Assembly: GCA_029204225.1 (NCBI GenBank) | Contig: CM055098.1 | Coordinates: 21,239,097 to 21,303,096, forward strand | From: Diphasiastrum complanatum | Lineage: Eukaryota > Streptophyta > Lycopodiopsida > Lycopodiales > Lycopodiaceae | DNA length: 64,000 nt | Reading direction: 5' to 3' | Shown here: in pieces, positions 44,588 to 57,131 of the stretch | Position numbering within the stretch: position 1 is the first letter of the stretch | Layout: each line of letters begins with the position of its first letter | Made by a program: the position numbers and the translations under genes | Notes under the pieces: generated by a model | The model's input: only the letters and a program-made list of their open reading frames with translations | Told to the model about the DNA's origin: nothing | Databases searched by the model: none

Positions 44588-45426
44588 TAGTGAATTTAGG
44601 ATGGTAGATCTAGGACTTCTAAAAGTTATACTTGGAATAGAAGTTTGATTGTAAAGGAGTTGAAACTCCCATGGAACTAAGTGTAAAAGTTTCTCAGGAA
44701 AGTGATGATGCATCCTTTGAGGACATCACTACCTATAGAATGCTTATTGGTTCCTTGATATACTTAACCATCACTAGACCAGATCTTAGTTTTTGTGTTG
44801 GAAAATTGAGTCAATACATGCAAAGTCCATTAATATGTCATTGGAAAAGTGCCAAAAGGGTGCTATGGTACATCTCGACTACAAAAGACTTTGGCATAGT
44901 TTATGAAAGGACTAATATTTGTTTAAGGGAATATGCAGACTCAAGTTTTGCAGGTGACAAGATGGATAGAAGATCCATAAGTGCATTTGCTACATTCTTA
45001 TGTGGAGGAGCTATATCTTGGCTTTCCAAAAAGCAAGATACCATCTCTCTTTCATCAACAGAATCTGAGTATAAAGCTATGACAACAACAACAAAGGAGG
45101 TTCTTTGGCTTAAAAGGCTTTTGGAGGAGCTTCATGTGATCAAGGATGAAGACATTCCATGCATATATTCTGACAATCAAGCAGCTCAACAACTTGCAAA
45201 CAATCCAATCTTCCATGCTCGAACAAAACACATTGAGATTTCCCATCATTTCGTGAGGGAGAAAGTGCAAGCAAAGGAGATCAAGCTTATTCATGTTTCA
45301 TCATCATATTGCATTGTTGATATACTCACCAAGGCATTGCCTAAAGATCCATTTGTAAAATTAAGATTGGCTCTTGGAGTTATAGATAGATCTATGCTAG
45401 ATTTACCAGGCTAGATTTTTGAGGAG
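44588..45426 (+). pseudogene. Copia RT end and RNase H, plus strand
   Basis: Starts near FRMVDLGLLKVILGIEV of RT; a deletion then joins it to MELSVKVSQESDD. The rest is open from 44671 to 45414: SLIYLTITRPDLSF, RNase H with YADSSFAGDKMDRRSISAF (first Asp), LSSTESEYKAM (Glu), YSDNQAAQQLA (Asp) and HARTKHIEISHHFVR, ending ILTKALPKDPF. The RNase H part could fold, but integrase and the RT active site are missing. A purine tract (TTTTTGAGGAG) and the LTR follow. Confidence 0.85.
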
Positions 45427-46256
45427 TGTGAAAAATGCAAAAAATATGCTTGGTCAAGGCCAAATCCATGTATATAGGATGATTACACATGTGTGGAGCC
45501 TGTTCCCACATGTAAAATTAGGTACTTGTCATGTACCATAATCATATAGGTTGTACATATGATTTGATTCAAGTTCTGATGGCTAAAAAGGCCAAAATCT
45601 AGTTTTCTAGTCATATGACACATGGCATCAATCTATTGATTGCATGAGCCAAATCATTAGAATAGATGTCATATCCCATGTGTAGAGGACTACTCACACG
45701 CATGGAATAAGCTGAAGTAGGCGAATTTTGACTTCTAGAAGATTTCTTAGTAGATCTCCATATAGTAGGAAAATGGACCAAAAGTTCTCAAAATATAAAG
45801 TTTGATCCAAGTGTCAATTTTGCATGATGGTTCATCATATGACAAAGCATCCTCACACGTGTGAGATCTGATGCATGATTAGTATCTTGAGCTCCAAGAA
45901 ATGTATATATAGAGGCATATTTGGCCATAATCAACATGAAACATCAATCTTAATTTTGGAAGAATTTTGTGGCAATCTCTCCATTTGTCTTCATTTGTTT
46001 TGAATGATTTGAGTTTCTATCATAGTGTAACTTGTTTTCAGGTTGGAGTCCGTATTCTAACAGGTTTTTACACATGTGAAACCAGCAAGTACATTTACCT
46101 TCATTAATGATTGTTCTTGTTAGATTTTCATGCCTAGAATTCATCTAGATTGATCCAAATCTTGTGTAGATTGATAGATCAATTGTATCTAACATCCAAT
46201 CCCTCTTGTGGATCATTTAAGAATCCATTCTTGGTCCTTTTTTGCATATTTTCACA
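45427..46256 (+). repeat. 830 bp 3' LTR of the plus-strand copia
   Basis: Starts TGTGAAAAATGCAAAAAA and ends TTTTTTGCATATTTTCACA, a long terminal inverted match. It has CTCACACGTGTGAG at 45852-45865, a variant of the shared palindrome, and TATATATAG at 45904. No partner LTR in the window. Confidence 0.82.
45904..45911 (+). promoter_or_regulatory. LTR TATA box
   Basis: TATATATA followed by GAGGC, about 40 bases after the CACGTG palindrome. Confidence 0.5.
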
Positions 46257-46439
46257 CTTTTCCTCTGCGATAGCCTTTGTTGCATCATCAAAGATAGTAT
46301 CAGGAGATCACACTAAGATTGTTCTTAATGACTGGTCGGCCTATGGAAGTGATCTGATCAGAAACATAAAGTGTTGCGCAGGTGGTATTTTGTGTTCCAC
46401 CAACACCATCCTAGTTTAAACTAAACAATTGATTTGTCA
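46257..46439. other. Short unassigned segment
   Basis: Between two retrotransposon pieces. The plus frame continued from the LTR reads LNDWSAYGSDLIRNIKCCAG and stops; it may be a scrap of another gene, not identified. Confidence 0.3.
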
Positions 46440-46776
46440 GATTCAAGACCTTTGTCTTGGTCTTTGCTTCATAGTTTTCCTATTGGCTCTGCCAAATCTT
46501 CCCACTGTGGTTAAGGTCGTCAACATTCATCAGGATTTTTTCTGTCAATGACATAGTGATAAGAGAAATTCCTTTATTATCTTTTCTTCTCCATTTGTTG
46601 ATTCTGACTTCATTCTCTTCTAGCATTGCTTCAGTGCCATCCACGATGCCCCATAGACCATGATCATGGTTCTTCTTTTCCACTGCATGTAGTTTGATCC
46701 ATCAAGAATCACAATGATCTTCTGTGAAATGTTGAAAGCAATTCTAGCTCGTCTTGGAGTTCCACTCCAAGAATCT
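46440..46776 (-). pseudogene. Copia gag N-terminus (family E6)
   Basis: UBN2-type Gag read leftwards from the primer site: ILDGSNYMQWKRRTMIMV in one frame, then LWGIVDGTEAMLEENEVRIN and MSLTEKILMNV in another. The LDGxNY..W and LW..VDG.E motifs are typical of copia Gag. It ends in a stop near 46480, with a little more homology to 46440. Only this N-terminal piece exists; the matching 3' end of the family is at 40500-40815. Confidence 0.72.
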
Positions 46777-46777
46777 A

Positions 46778-46788
46778 CTTTGATACCA
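46778..46788 (-). other. E6 primer-binding site
   Basis: TGGTATCAAAG on the minus strand, one base off the usual TGGTATCAGAG. Confidence 0.65.
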
Positions 46789-47423
46789 CTAATAGAATCG
46801 AACAAATGTGGAAGCGAATACGTAGAGACAAGAATTATCTAGTGTCTACTTCTGCAATATGCAACAAACAACAATTACTACATGGCAATGAAAATAATGG
46901 ACGGAAGAGAAAATGAATCAATTAGACATAAAACACTTGTAGATTGCTACGTCTAATGCACTCTTGCATTTATATCATCTGAATTACAGATTTACAACAA
47001 AACTTGTGTGTTGTTTGCATCTCAAACAATGCATCACTGCAAGAGAGTTACTCTCTCTAACGAATAGCTAGTATCATATAATAACTTCATATTTTTGTCT
47101 CTCGTTAATCCTATATATAGAGAATGGAGAGACAATTAATATAATCTCTAATAATTAAAAGAACATCTTAGCTCTAACTATTTTTAGTTGGCTGTCATTG
47201 TCCACTTTTGCTTTCTTGCATTCTGTTATTCGCATTGTCCATTCACGCTCTGGTTCCGTTTTCGCGAAAGTGTGAAATATGCAAAAAGTGAGACAAGTGC
47301 CCAAGATGTCTATCTCACAAAATTGGCTTATTTGAAAATCTCGAAGTGAGAGAAGATTACAAAGTGTGAGAAAATCTTGAAGGCCGAAAATGTTGAAGCT
47401 TTCCGAAGTTCACAAATTTCCAA
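46789..47423 (-). repeat. E6 5' LTR
   Basis: Ends with TTTCCAACA at 47423, i.e. starts TGTTGGAAA in element direction. Its last ~160 bases match 40500-40689. The primer-site end is less certain (near 46789). A TATATATAG motif lies near 47113. Confidence 0.65.
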
Positions 47424-47934
47424 CATGATTAGCCATCCATTTTAGTCATCTCATTCATGATTCAGCACACACATCACTTATCTTTATATAATAAAATAAT
47501 AAATAATCTATAATAAACACATTAGCTTTTGCAAGATCCATGTCATTCAGCACTCAGATCCGACAATAATCAAGATTTACGCTCTATACACCTATGCTTC
47601 CAACAAGTAACAACTATATATTGCACACAATTGAACCATGTATAGACAAATATCAAAATTCAAGAAATTTATCTGGATCTACATACACTTATTGGTCAGA
47701 TCATTTGCCAATATATTACATGTGTGGTTAACAAAAAACAATAATGTTATTATATCACCTCCCTATAAACACTATTTTATCAAATACAAAACTGAATATG
47801 TAAATTATTATTTTTACCCAAAAACTGAATATATAATTTATCATTTTTACCAAAACATGCATTTCGAGGCTCTCATTTCTTTTATAATACAAATTTAAAA
47901 AACTTTAATAAAGTACAGTTTCCCACATATTGCA
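47424..47934. other. AT-rich unassigned DNA
   Basis: No gene or retrotransposon motif. It contains a 33 bp tandem duplication (47788-47820 and 47821-47852; AAAACTGAATATGTAAATT and its near copy). Confidence 0.5.
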
Positions 47935-48046
47935 AAGCTAGGGCCCCTTCGGCTCGCCACAATGCACTTGTTTTTTTTTGGAGGTCATATTCTTCATTAT
48001 TGACAAAAGTAGATGAGGAAGTCAATTGAGAGAGAGAGAGAGAGGG

Positions 48047-48121
<75 letters not shown>

Positions 48122-48387
48122 GTCAATACCTTTATATCCTTCCATATGAAACTTTTTCAACATAGAAAGAGCATATCTAAAAGCATAATCATCATGAAAG
48201 TCAATCTCTAGGCCTAATATGTAATGGATCTCTCCTAGATCTTGCATCTTAAACTCTTTTTCAAGTGCTATTTTGGTCTCTTCAACCAATTTAATTCTAC
48301 TTCCACATAGAATAATGTCATCTACATAAATGAGAAGAATAACAATATCACTAGCAATAAACTTGATATACATGGAAGGGTCATAAT
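47935..48387 (-). pseudogene. Copia H2: RT middle part
   Basis: Frame 48373-47882 opens with MYIKFIASDIVILLIYVDDIIL, containing the YVDD active site, then EKEFKMQDLGEIHYILGLE and LKKFHMEGYKGIDT. There a GA/CT microsatellite takes over, translating as Leu-Ser repeats, and the frame then leaves copia homology. RNase H is absent. Confidence 0.82.
48028..48119. repeat. (GA)n microsatellite in RT frame
   Basis: About 92 bases of GA with one G-rich interruption (48044-48049). It begins just after the codons for KGIDT in H2 RT, where copia normally has TPM. Confidence 0.95.
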
Positions 48388-49037
48388 TGTGAAAGATTTC
48401 AGATCCTTAAGATCCAATCTACGTGAATGATCTTTGGTTAGAAAGAGAAATACACTACCAATCTCACCAATGTAGAAAAATTAGCATCTACACACAATTT
48501 GAGATGCAAACACTAATAGAACTTAATCAAACTTGAATGAAATGATTATGTACTGTTGCTGTCCATACAAAACCAGCAAGCTACTGTATTTCACACGTGT
48601 GAAACCGTAAATAGCAAATATAGATCATTCTACACATAGAATTGCAAGCAATTACCAAGATAGTGCACCAATGGATAGTAGAACCCAAGAGAACCATGTA
48701 TAATGACGAAGTGAGAGAGAGAAGAGAGAAGATTACTCTCTCCACGAGTTACATCTCTTTATAGCAGGTTCAAACCCTATTTGGCCACTTGGCTTTCCCA
48801 CCAAAATGCTAACCCTACTAATTTTGGGTCTAGATTCAATGTACCCAACTTATTCAGATTGAACCTACTCAAACTCGCATTCTATCTTTCCCACACTTTC
48901 AAAAAGTGTTTATTCAAATGAAATTTAGACTAATTAACTTTGAAAAGTCAACCTCTAAGTCTAAAACAAGTTTTGGCCTCAATATGCCAAATATGGAAAT
49001 ATTGCAAAATGTGATGAAACTAGTTGAATCTTTCACA
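48388..49037 (-). repeat. E3 3' LTR
   Basis: 650 bp. Contains the exact palindrome at 48590-48603. As in E2, its first bases supply the TGA stop after VEEGV. Confidence 0.9.
48590..48603. promoter_or_regulatory. TTCACACGTGTGAA palindrome in E3 LTR
   Basis: Exact 14-mer; the partner LTR has TTCACACGTGTGTA at 53716-53729. Confidence 0.6.
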
Positions 49038-52000
49038 CTCCCTCTTCAACTAGTTTTAGCATAGACTTTGATAATACTCCAAGTGAAGTCCTATGCTTCA
49101 TGAACAATGCTTTGGTGAAGATATCAGCTACACATTCCCTTGAAGACACATGTTGAAGCTCCACCTCCTTTGCAATGACTCGCTCCCTCACAAAATGATA
49201 TTGTATCTCAATATGCTTGCTCCTAGTATGAAAGATAGGATTGGATGCCATTCTTTGGGCTGATTGATTGTTACAAAAGATGATTGGGCTCTCTGAAAAA
49301 TCCAGCAAGTGAATATCCTTGATCATTCTCTTGATCCATACCATCTCCTTTGTGCAATGTGTAAGAGCTTTGTACTCGGCCTCACTAGATGACAATGAGA
49401 TAGTGGCTTGTTTCTTTGACATCCACGATATAGCTCCATCACCTATGAAAACACAATAAGCACTAATGGATTTCCTATCCATTACGTCTCCAGCATAGTC
49501 TGAATTCGAAAATCCAAAAAGATAGGTGATGATCCCTCATACAATATGCCAAAATCTCGAGTCCCAATGATGTACCTCAAAACTTGCTTTCCTAGCTTCC
49601 AATGCTCCTCACTAGGATCTTGCATGAATTGACTCAATCTTCCAATACAATAGCTTAGATCAGGTCTAGTAATAGCTAGATAGATGAGTGAACCAACTAG
49701 CTTCCTATAGAGAGTAATGTCCTCAAAGGATCTTTCATTACCTCTTATAGTTAGCTTTACATGAGACTCCATAGGTGTATCAATAGCTTTTGCATCTACC
49801 ATATGAAATCTTTCTAGAATAGAACTAGCATACTTCTCTTGACAAATGAAAGGAGATTGAGAAGATCTAATGACTTCTATTCCTAAAATGTAATGCAAAC
49901 TACCAAGATCATGCACCTCAAACTCCTTCTTAAGAGCATTCTTGATATCCTCCACATCTTGATTGTCTCCACCACTCAAGATGATATCATCCACATAGAT
50001 TAGCAAGATGGTAACATCATTTCCAGCAAACCTATAATAAAGTGAATGATCATACTAACTCATAACAAATCCTTGAGAGAGTAAAAAAATATTAAGCTTA
50101 GCATACCAACTCCTTGGTGCTTGCTTAAGGCCATACAAACTCTTTTGTAGAACACACACATGATTTGACTTTGTTGATGAAATGTAGCTCTCGGGTTGCT
50201 CCATGTATACTTCCTCCTCAAGATCACCATTCAAGAATGCATTTGAAATGTCCATTTGCCATAGATCCCATCCATCAAGTGAAATGATGACTCGAATGCT
50301 TACCATCTTTGCCATAGGTGCAAAGGTCTCATCATAGTCAATTCCTTGTTGTTGAGCATATCTTTTTGCCACTAACCTTGCCTTGTACTTGTTGATAGAT
50401 CCATCTTGGTTTGTCTTCACCTTGAAGATCCATTTGCATCCAATAGCTTTCTTGTCCTTAGGCAACTCCACCAGTCTCCATGTTTCATTCTTCATAAGAG
50501 CTTGATACTCAAGATCCATTGCTTGGATCCACTCCTCTTCTTTCCTTGCTTGATCTACACTTGTAGGCTCATCCAAAGAGGTTAGAAAAGCAACATAATT
50601 TCCAGAAACTACTTGCTTACCCTTTTGATCATATGTGAGCCTTGGAGGTACTTGTCTTTCTCTTGATGTTCTCCTTGGCTTTTGACTTGATGAAGGTCCA
50701 TCATCACCACCATCCAAAGTAAGATCCTTCTCATCAACATCAAGAATGTTAGATCCATCCACTCTACCATCAATCATGCTTGAAGACACCTTTGGAATGT
50801 TCTGCTCATCAAAAATGACATCTCTACCAACAATCACTTTGTTAGTAGAAGGAATGTAAACCTTGTAGGCTTTACTCACCTCGCTATATACAACAAAAAT
50901 ACCTCTTCTTGAAGATGGATCCTCCTTGGTCCTATCATCAAGAGTAATGTTGACATAGCATGTGCATCCAAAGGTTCTTAGAAAGTTGACACTCGGCCTC
51001 CTCTTGAATAGCATCTCAAAAGGTGTCCTTCCATCCAAAATAGCACTCGGCCACCTATTGCACAAGAAATTGGCACACAACAAAGCTTGATCCCAAAATG
51101 GTTTGTCAAGATTAGCACTTAACCTCATAGCTTTAGCACTTTCACATAAAGTCCTATTCTTCCTTTCAGCCACTCCATTTTGTTGTGGAGTCCTTGATGT
51201 TGTATACTCCCTCTTGATCCCATGCTCATCACAAAAGGCCTTGAACTTGTTAAATATGTACTCACCACCATTGTCACCTCTCAAGCACTTGATCTTTGTG
51301 GAGAATTGGTTCTCCCTTGCATTCTTGAACTTGACAAAGACATCATACACTTCATCCTTGCTCTTTAGTAGATAGATCCAACAAAATCTACTAAAAACAT
51401 CAATGAATGTTACATACATCTTAGCTCCACTATTGCTAATTATAGTAAATCCATGAATATCCGAATGTACAAGTTGAAAAGGCTTTGTAGATCTAGAAAT
51501 AGATCTAGTATAAGGTAGTCTATGTGACTTAGACAAAGCACAAGACTCACAAACATGCTTGTCATTACTTAAGGAACTTGGAAGACCAATCTTCCTTGCC
51601 ATTACCTCCAATGACTTGGAGTTGAGGTGTCCCATCCTTTTGTGACAAACCTCTTGAATAGAAATTTGCTCCCTTGCAACACATCCAACTTGGTTACCAA
51701 TAACACAAGCATCAAGTTTGAACAACTTCCCTTGCCTTTTACCTTTTCCAATCAAGACATCCTTCCTTTTGATCAAACAAGCATCTCCATCAAACTCCAC
51801 CTTGAGGCCCTTACTTAGCATTTGACTCACACTAAGCAAATTCTTGGTAATAGATGGAATAAACAAGACATCCTCCAAATGAACATTCCTATTTGTGGAG
51901 AGAAAAATAGGAATTGTGCCAATCCCTTTGATTGCCCACTCACCATCATTGGCTGTGTAGATCACCCTCTTGTCATCTCCATATGTCAACAAAGAAGTGA

Positions 52001-52950
52001 AGTACTCTTTGTGAAAGGTCATGTGTGAACTTGCTCTACTATCAATCCACCAAAGATCTAGATCTCCATCATTAGCAAGCATACATGAAGACATCACAAA
52101 AGCATCATCATTTGCATCTTGAACATCCAAACCATCCTCATCAAGAGTAAGATTACCTTGCCTGTCTCCTTGATCTCTCTTCTTCTTGTAGCACTCACTT
52201 GCAAAGTGTCCTTTGATGCCACAATAGAAGCACTTGATCTTTGATCTATCCTTCTTTTTGCCACTTGAAGAAGCATCCATTTGATCTTGCCCTTTAGACC
52301 ACTTACTTTTGGTTTTGCCCTTGAATTTGCCCTTTGTGAACATAGCATCCTCTTGAAGTGTCGATGTAGATCAACCTCTTGATTGAAGCCTATAGTCCTC
52401 ATTGATCAAGATCTCTTGAAGATCCATCAAACTTGGCAAAGGCTTTTGAAATAGCAATACTTTGAACAATGTTAGCATGAGCATCCAACAAGCCATTAAG
52501 AATCACTTAAATAAGCTCTCCTTCCTTAATGCTTTCATCTATGCAAGCTAACTCATCATTCAATGCTTTCATTCTCAAAAAAAAAGTACTTGGACTTTCT
52601 TCATTATTTTGCAAACAAGAAAATATTTGTCTTCTTAGAGTCAACACTCTAGAAGTAGACTTGGATTCATAAAGCTTCTTCAATGAATTCCAAGCTTCCA
52701 AAGATGATGCACTTGCCAACTTCCTTGAGACGTTGGTAACATTCATCTTTATCATGTGTAGAGCCTTCTTGGCCCTCTTGTCATACCTCAATCGATCTTG
52801 TTGTGTTGCTGGTCTCTCCTCCAAGCCTACAACAATATCCAAAACATCATTCATCTCAAGAAGTGACTCCATCCTCACTTTCCACAATGAATAGTTACTT
52901 GAGGTAAGCCTATCATTGGCTTCCAACACGACTCCAATTGAGGTTGCCAA
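49033..52950 (-). pseudogene. E3 gag-pol, few inactivating changes
   Basis: Gag starts at ATG 52950-52948 (MATSIGVVLEANDRLTSSNYS), a divergent relative of E2. A stop near 52507 and a frameshift before 52343 precede the main pol frame (52343-50055). Zinc knuckle CFYCGIKGHFASEC. The protease has WWIDSRASSHM, with Gly next to the catalytic Asp changed to Arg. Integrase has HKRMGHLN, CESCALSK, VHSDIHG, LRGDNGGEY and GVAERKNRT, so DDE is intact. RT has MDISNAFLNG. One in-frame stop at 50055-50057 follows GFVMS; the frame then continues with LLIYVDDIILSGG to a shift near 49500. RNase H finishes in another frame (49482-49033; RKSISAYCVFIG, LSSSEAEYKAL, CNNQSAQ). Its middle Asp is Asn in CNNQS. Confidence 0.88.
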
Positions 52951-53501
52951 CCTGCTTCAATGCACAAAGTGCTCCTTTGAACAACAACAAATGTTTCAAA
53001 AGAAATCACCAAGATTTGAAACTATTTCACAAATTCTCTTCTAGCACTTATCCAAGCAAATCAACACATAGAATCATGGAATCTTGATCAATCTATGATC
53101 TATCCTCAATCTAATGAATTTTGCCACTTCATAAGATTGAAACACACTCAAATGAAGTCCAGTAACCTCACTATCTAGAGATCCAATCAAAATTAGGGTT
53201 TTGACAAAATCACAAAAAATTGACTATTCCAAATCTACATGCAAATGCTGAAAATTTGATATGCAATCTACAAGCCACCACTTAGGCTGAACCAATGATG
53301 GGCCAAATCCAGTATGTGAATTCAAAAATCGGAATTTAACAAGTATATTGACCTATTTAGTGTTTTGATCTACCAAAGATCCAATCTACAAAAGCAAAAA
53401 ATCCGATTTTGGTGTAGAATCCTCTCTAGCATGCTCTAGACTTGATATCTTCACCAAATCATTGATAGATCTGATTTCCTCCTTAATAACCTAAAACACA
53501 A
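52951..53501 (-). other. E3 leader
   Basis: Non-coding 0.55 kb between primer site and gag. A ~110 base piece of it (53164-53275) reappears at 59643-59749. Confidence 0.75.
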
Positions 53502-53513
53502 GCTCTGATACCA
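53502..53513 (-). other. E3 primer-binding site
   Basis: TGGTATCAGAGC on the minus strand next to the LTR. Confidence 0.9.
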
Positions 53514-54163
53514 TGTGAAAGATTTCAGATCCTAAAGATCCAATCTACTTGAATGATCTTTGGTTAGAAAGAGAAATACACTACCAATCTCACCAATGTA
53601 GAAAAATTAGCATCTACACACAATTTGAGATGCAAACACTAATAGAACTTGATCAAACTTGAATGAAATGATTATGTACTATTTCTATCCGTACAAAACC
53701 AACAAGCTACTGTATTTCACACGTGTGTAATCTAAAACAACAAATATAGATCATTCTACACATAGAATTGCAAGCAATCACCAAGATAGTGCACCAATGG
53801 ATAGTAGAACCCAAGAGAACCATGTATAATGATGAAGTGAGAGAGAAAAGAGAGAAGATTACTCTCTCCATGAGTTACATCCTTTTATAACAGGTCCAAA
53901 CCCTATTTGGCCACTTGGCTTTCCCACCAAAATGCTAACCCTACTAATTTTGGGTCTAGATTCAATGTACCCAACTTATTCAAATTGAATCTACTCAAAC
54001 TCGCATTCTATCTTTCCCGCACTTTCAAAAAGTGTTTATTCAAATGAAATTTAGACTAATGAACTTTGAAAAGTCAACCTCTAAGTCTAAAACAAGTTTT
54101 GGCCTCAATATGCCAAATATGGAAATATTGCAAAATGTGATGAAACTAGTTGAATCTTTCACA
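53514..54163 (-). repeat. E3 5' LTR
   Basis: 650 bp partner of 48388-49037. TATAAAA on the minus strand at 53883-53889 is the likely TATA box. Confidence 0.9.
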
Positions 54164-57131
54164 ATAGTCACTAAGAGTGAATCCTAGTGAGATGATAAAA
54201 GAGTTGAGTCTCTCATACCAAGATCTTGGTGCTTGCTTGACTCCATAAAGACTCTTGAAAAGCAAGCACACTTTTGATTCATCCTTGAGGTTGCTCCATA
54301 TAGATTTCCTCTTGAAGATAGCCATTCAGAAATGCATTGGAAACATCTAATTGGAACACCTTCCACTTGAAATAAGTAGCAAGAGATATAAGAATCCTTA
54401 TTGTCACCATCTTTGCCATGGGTGCAAAGGTCTCCTCATAATCAAGTCCATGGATTTGAGCAAATCCTTTGGCACATAATCTTGTCTTATACTTGTTGAT
54501 AGTGCCATCTTGATTATACTTGATTTGAAATATCCACTTGGATCCAATAATGTGCTTGTTGGATGGAGGATAAACAAGCTCCCAAGTGTGGTTGATGATC
54601 AAGGCTTCATATTCTTGCTTCATGGCATCATACCACTCCTTGGTATTGAGTGCCTCTTCAACATCCTTTGGCTCTTCATGTGAGATGAAATCTGCAAAAT
54701 TGGTGGAATCAAGCTCCACTTTCTTTCCTTTGTCATCATAAGAAAGCCCCTTAGGCTCGGATCTCTCTATAGATGTCCCTTGTTAGGCGTGTAAACTCAA
54801 GGAGACTCCTCCTCAAATCTCGACCCAACAAGCCTTGATGGTCTTCAATAGGCATGATAGGTGATGGATGTTGAGGTGACTTGATCTCGGCCCCTTCAAA
54901 TAATGGATGTTGATCTTCATGGAATATAACATCTCTACTTTCAATCACTTGAGAAGTAGAGAGCACAAAGACTCTATAAGTCTTTTTGGTGAATGAATAT
55001 CCAACCATGATCCCTTTGCTAGGGCATGGATCATCCTTCTTCCTTGTTTCAAAGGGAATATGTGCAAAGAAAATAGTGCCAAATACTCTAGGGTGATCAA
55101 CCTTAGGCTTCTTTTTGAATAAGACCTCATATGGTGTCTTTCTCCAAGAGCAAGATGTAAGAGCCTATTGCAAAGATAATTTTCACAATTTATAGCTTCT
55201 CCCCAAAATTCTTTAGGCAAAGATACTTCAATGCTTATGGCCTTTGCACATTCAGATAAGGATCTATTCTTCCTCTCGGCCACTCCATTTTGAGATGGTG
55301 AATAAGCACAAAGAGAACTCTTCTCTTTATACCTTCTTGCTCACAATAGTCATGGAATTTGTTGGAGATATACCCTCCTCCTCCATCACACCTCAAAGCC
55401 TTGATTTTGAATGATAATTGCTTCTCAACATATGCTTATGGCAATGCTTAAATGATGGGTCTATCTTTGCACACAAAATTGTGGTAGTAAGATGAGTTAT
55501 GTACACATTGATCATTAAGGAAGTGATCATACACCAGAGATTTAGAAGTAAGAACATATAGCCATGTAAATCTTGTGAAATCATCAATAAATGTCACAAA
55601 GAAAGTGGGCTCCTCTCTTGCTTTGAGATGATGAAGTGCACATCCAAGTGTATCAACTCCAATAGATGAGTGCTTTTGATTAAAGACCTTTGATATGCTT
55701 TCTTATGTGATTTTGCAATAGCACAAGCCTCACAAGGCTTGATTAGGCTTGGAAAGATTCTTTGGTAAGCCAATAGCCTTGGATTCTTTGCACGTAGAAA
55801 GCATAGATTTGTAGTTGGGATGTCCCAACCTCTTATGCCATAACTCCTCTTTGGAAAAAGCTTTGTCTCAAAAGCAATATCACAACTCTCTCTTGGATCA
55901 AGCTTATATATGCCTCCAAATCTTGATCCATGTGCAAGGCTCTCATCATTTCTCTTGATAATACAAGTATCAATATTGAATTTCACATCAAGGCCTCCAC
56001 CAATAAGTTGGCCAACACTTATGAGGTTCTTTGTAAGATTAGGCCCAAAATGAACCTTGTTGAGAGAACTTCAAGGGAATACTCCCTATGCCTTCAATAT
56101 TGCATTCTTGGTCAATTCCTGTATAGATAGTCTTCTTAGCTCCTCCATACGACATAATAGATGTGAAGGACTCCTTGGAGCTACACATATGTAAACATGC
56201 TCCACTATCAATGTACCAAGATCCATCCTTCTTGAGAGGTGTAGATGAAAAACTAGAGACCATAAGAGATCCCTCTCCATCACTTGCAATAGAGTCTTCT
56301 TTCTCATTTGAAAGGTTGGCTTGCTTAAATTGATTCTTCTTCTTGAAGCATTTTGTTGCATAGTGCCCCATCTTGCTACAAAAGAAGCATTTGATATTCT
56401 TCTTCTTCTTCTTTGAGGTAGAAGCATGAGAGGTGTCTTCCTCCTCTCCATCTTGGTCTTTGTCCTTGGAGAAGTGTTGATGTTGCTTCTTGCTCCTCCC
56501 TTTGTGCTTGGAAGAAAGAGCTTTGCCATCACCATTATGGTTGATTTATAACTTTTCCATTCTATTAGCTTGTTCTCTTGCCTTGATTCTTTAGCGATTA
56601 GCACTCCTTGCAAAACCTCCAAAGTAGGTAGATCCTCCTTGATGGCATAGGATTCGACAAGGTACTCATACTCATCTCTGACTTGGACTAGCTCACTTTG
56701 ATCTATGGATCCTCCAATGCAAGCAAGCTCCATATGAGTATCTGTCACTTTCAACACATAATTAGTGGCACTCTCATTACTATTTTGAGAAATTTGGAAA
56801 TTTGGTTTCTAAGAGTGAGGAGTCTTGAGGTATTCTTGGCCTCATAGATTGCTTTCAGAGTGTCCCAAGCATCCTTGGCCGATGTGCAAGCACCAATCTC
56901 CCTCAAAATCTCATTGGAGACATTCATTTTGATACAGTGGAGAGCCATCCTAGCTCTCTTCTTATACTTTTGTACTTCTTGGAGGACTTGAATCTCCTCC
57001 TCAATCCCAAGTACAATGTCCATCACATCTTGGAGTGTTAGGATTGACTCCATCTTCAACTTCCAAATAGCATAATTGGAAATAGATAGTCTCTTACTAG
57101 ATTCCAATAGATAGGAACCCATAGATGCCAT
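54164..57131 (-). pseudogene. Copia H2: gag to RT
   Basis: Gag starts at ATG 57131-57129 (MASMGSYLLESSKRLSISNY), closely related to H. Frame breaks occur near 56757, 56371, 55990, 55590, 55283 and 54750. The zinc knuckle region ends MGHYATKCFKKK; the protease has WYIDSGACLHM, keeping the Asp. Integrase blocks are CEACAIAKSHKK, IHLDVHF, LRCDGGGGY and MAERKNRSLSECAKA, so DDE survives. RT (54719-54184) has [48 protein letters not shown] and GFTLSDY, where E3 is inserted. Confidence 0.85.

Larger units (their letters stand above)
48388..54163 (-). mobile_element. Full-length copia element E3
   Basis: LTRs of 650 bp each (48388-49037 and 53514-54163) with TGTGAAAGATT...AATCTTTCACA ends. The primer site borders the right LTR. 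Flanks are ATAAT (48383-48387) and ATAGT (54164-54168), a target duplication with one change. The interrupted codons of H2 suggest the original reads as on the right. The LTRs differ at several positions and the coding region has a few breaks, so E3 is older than E2 and younger than H2. Confidence 0.92.

Noticed and set aside
46150-46419. Possible host exon (LNDWSAYGSDLI)
   Set aside because: The frame begins inside the LTR, I recognise no family, and no splice pattern supports it.
48026-48211. Plus-strand Arg-Glu repeat frame
   Set aside because: Microsatellite translation opposite to copia RT.
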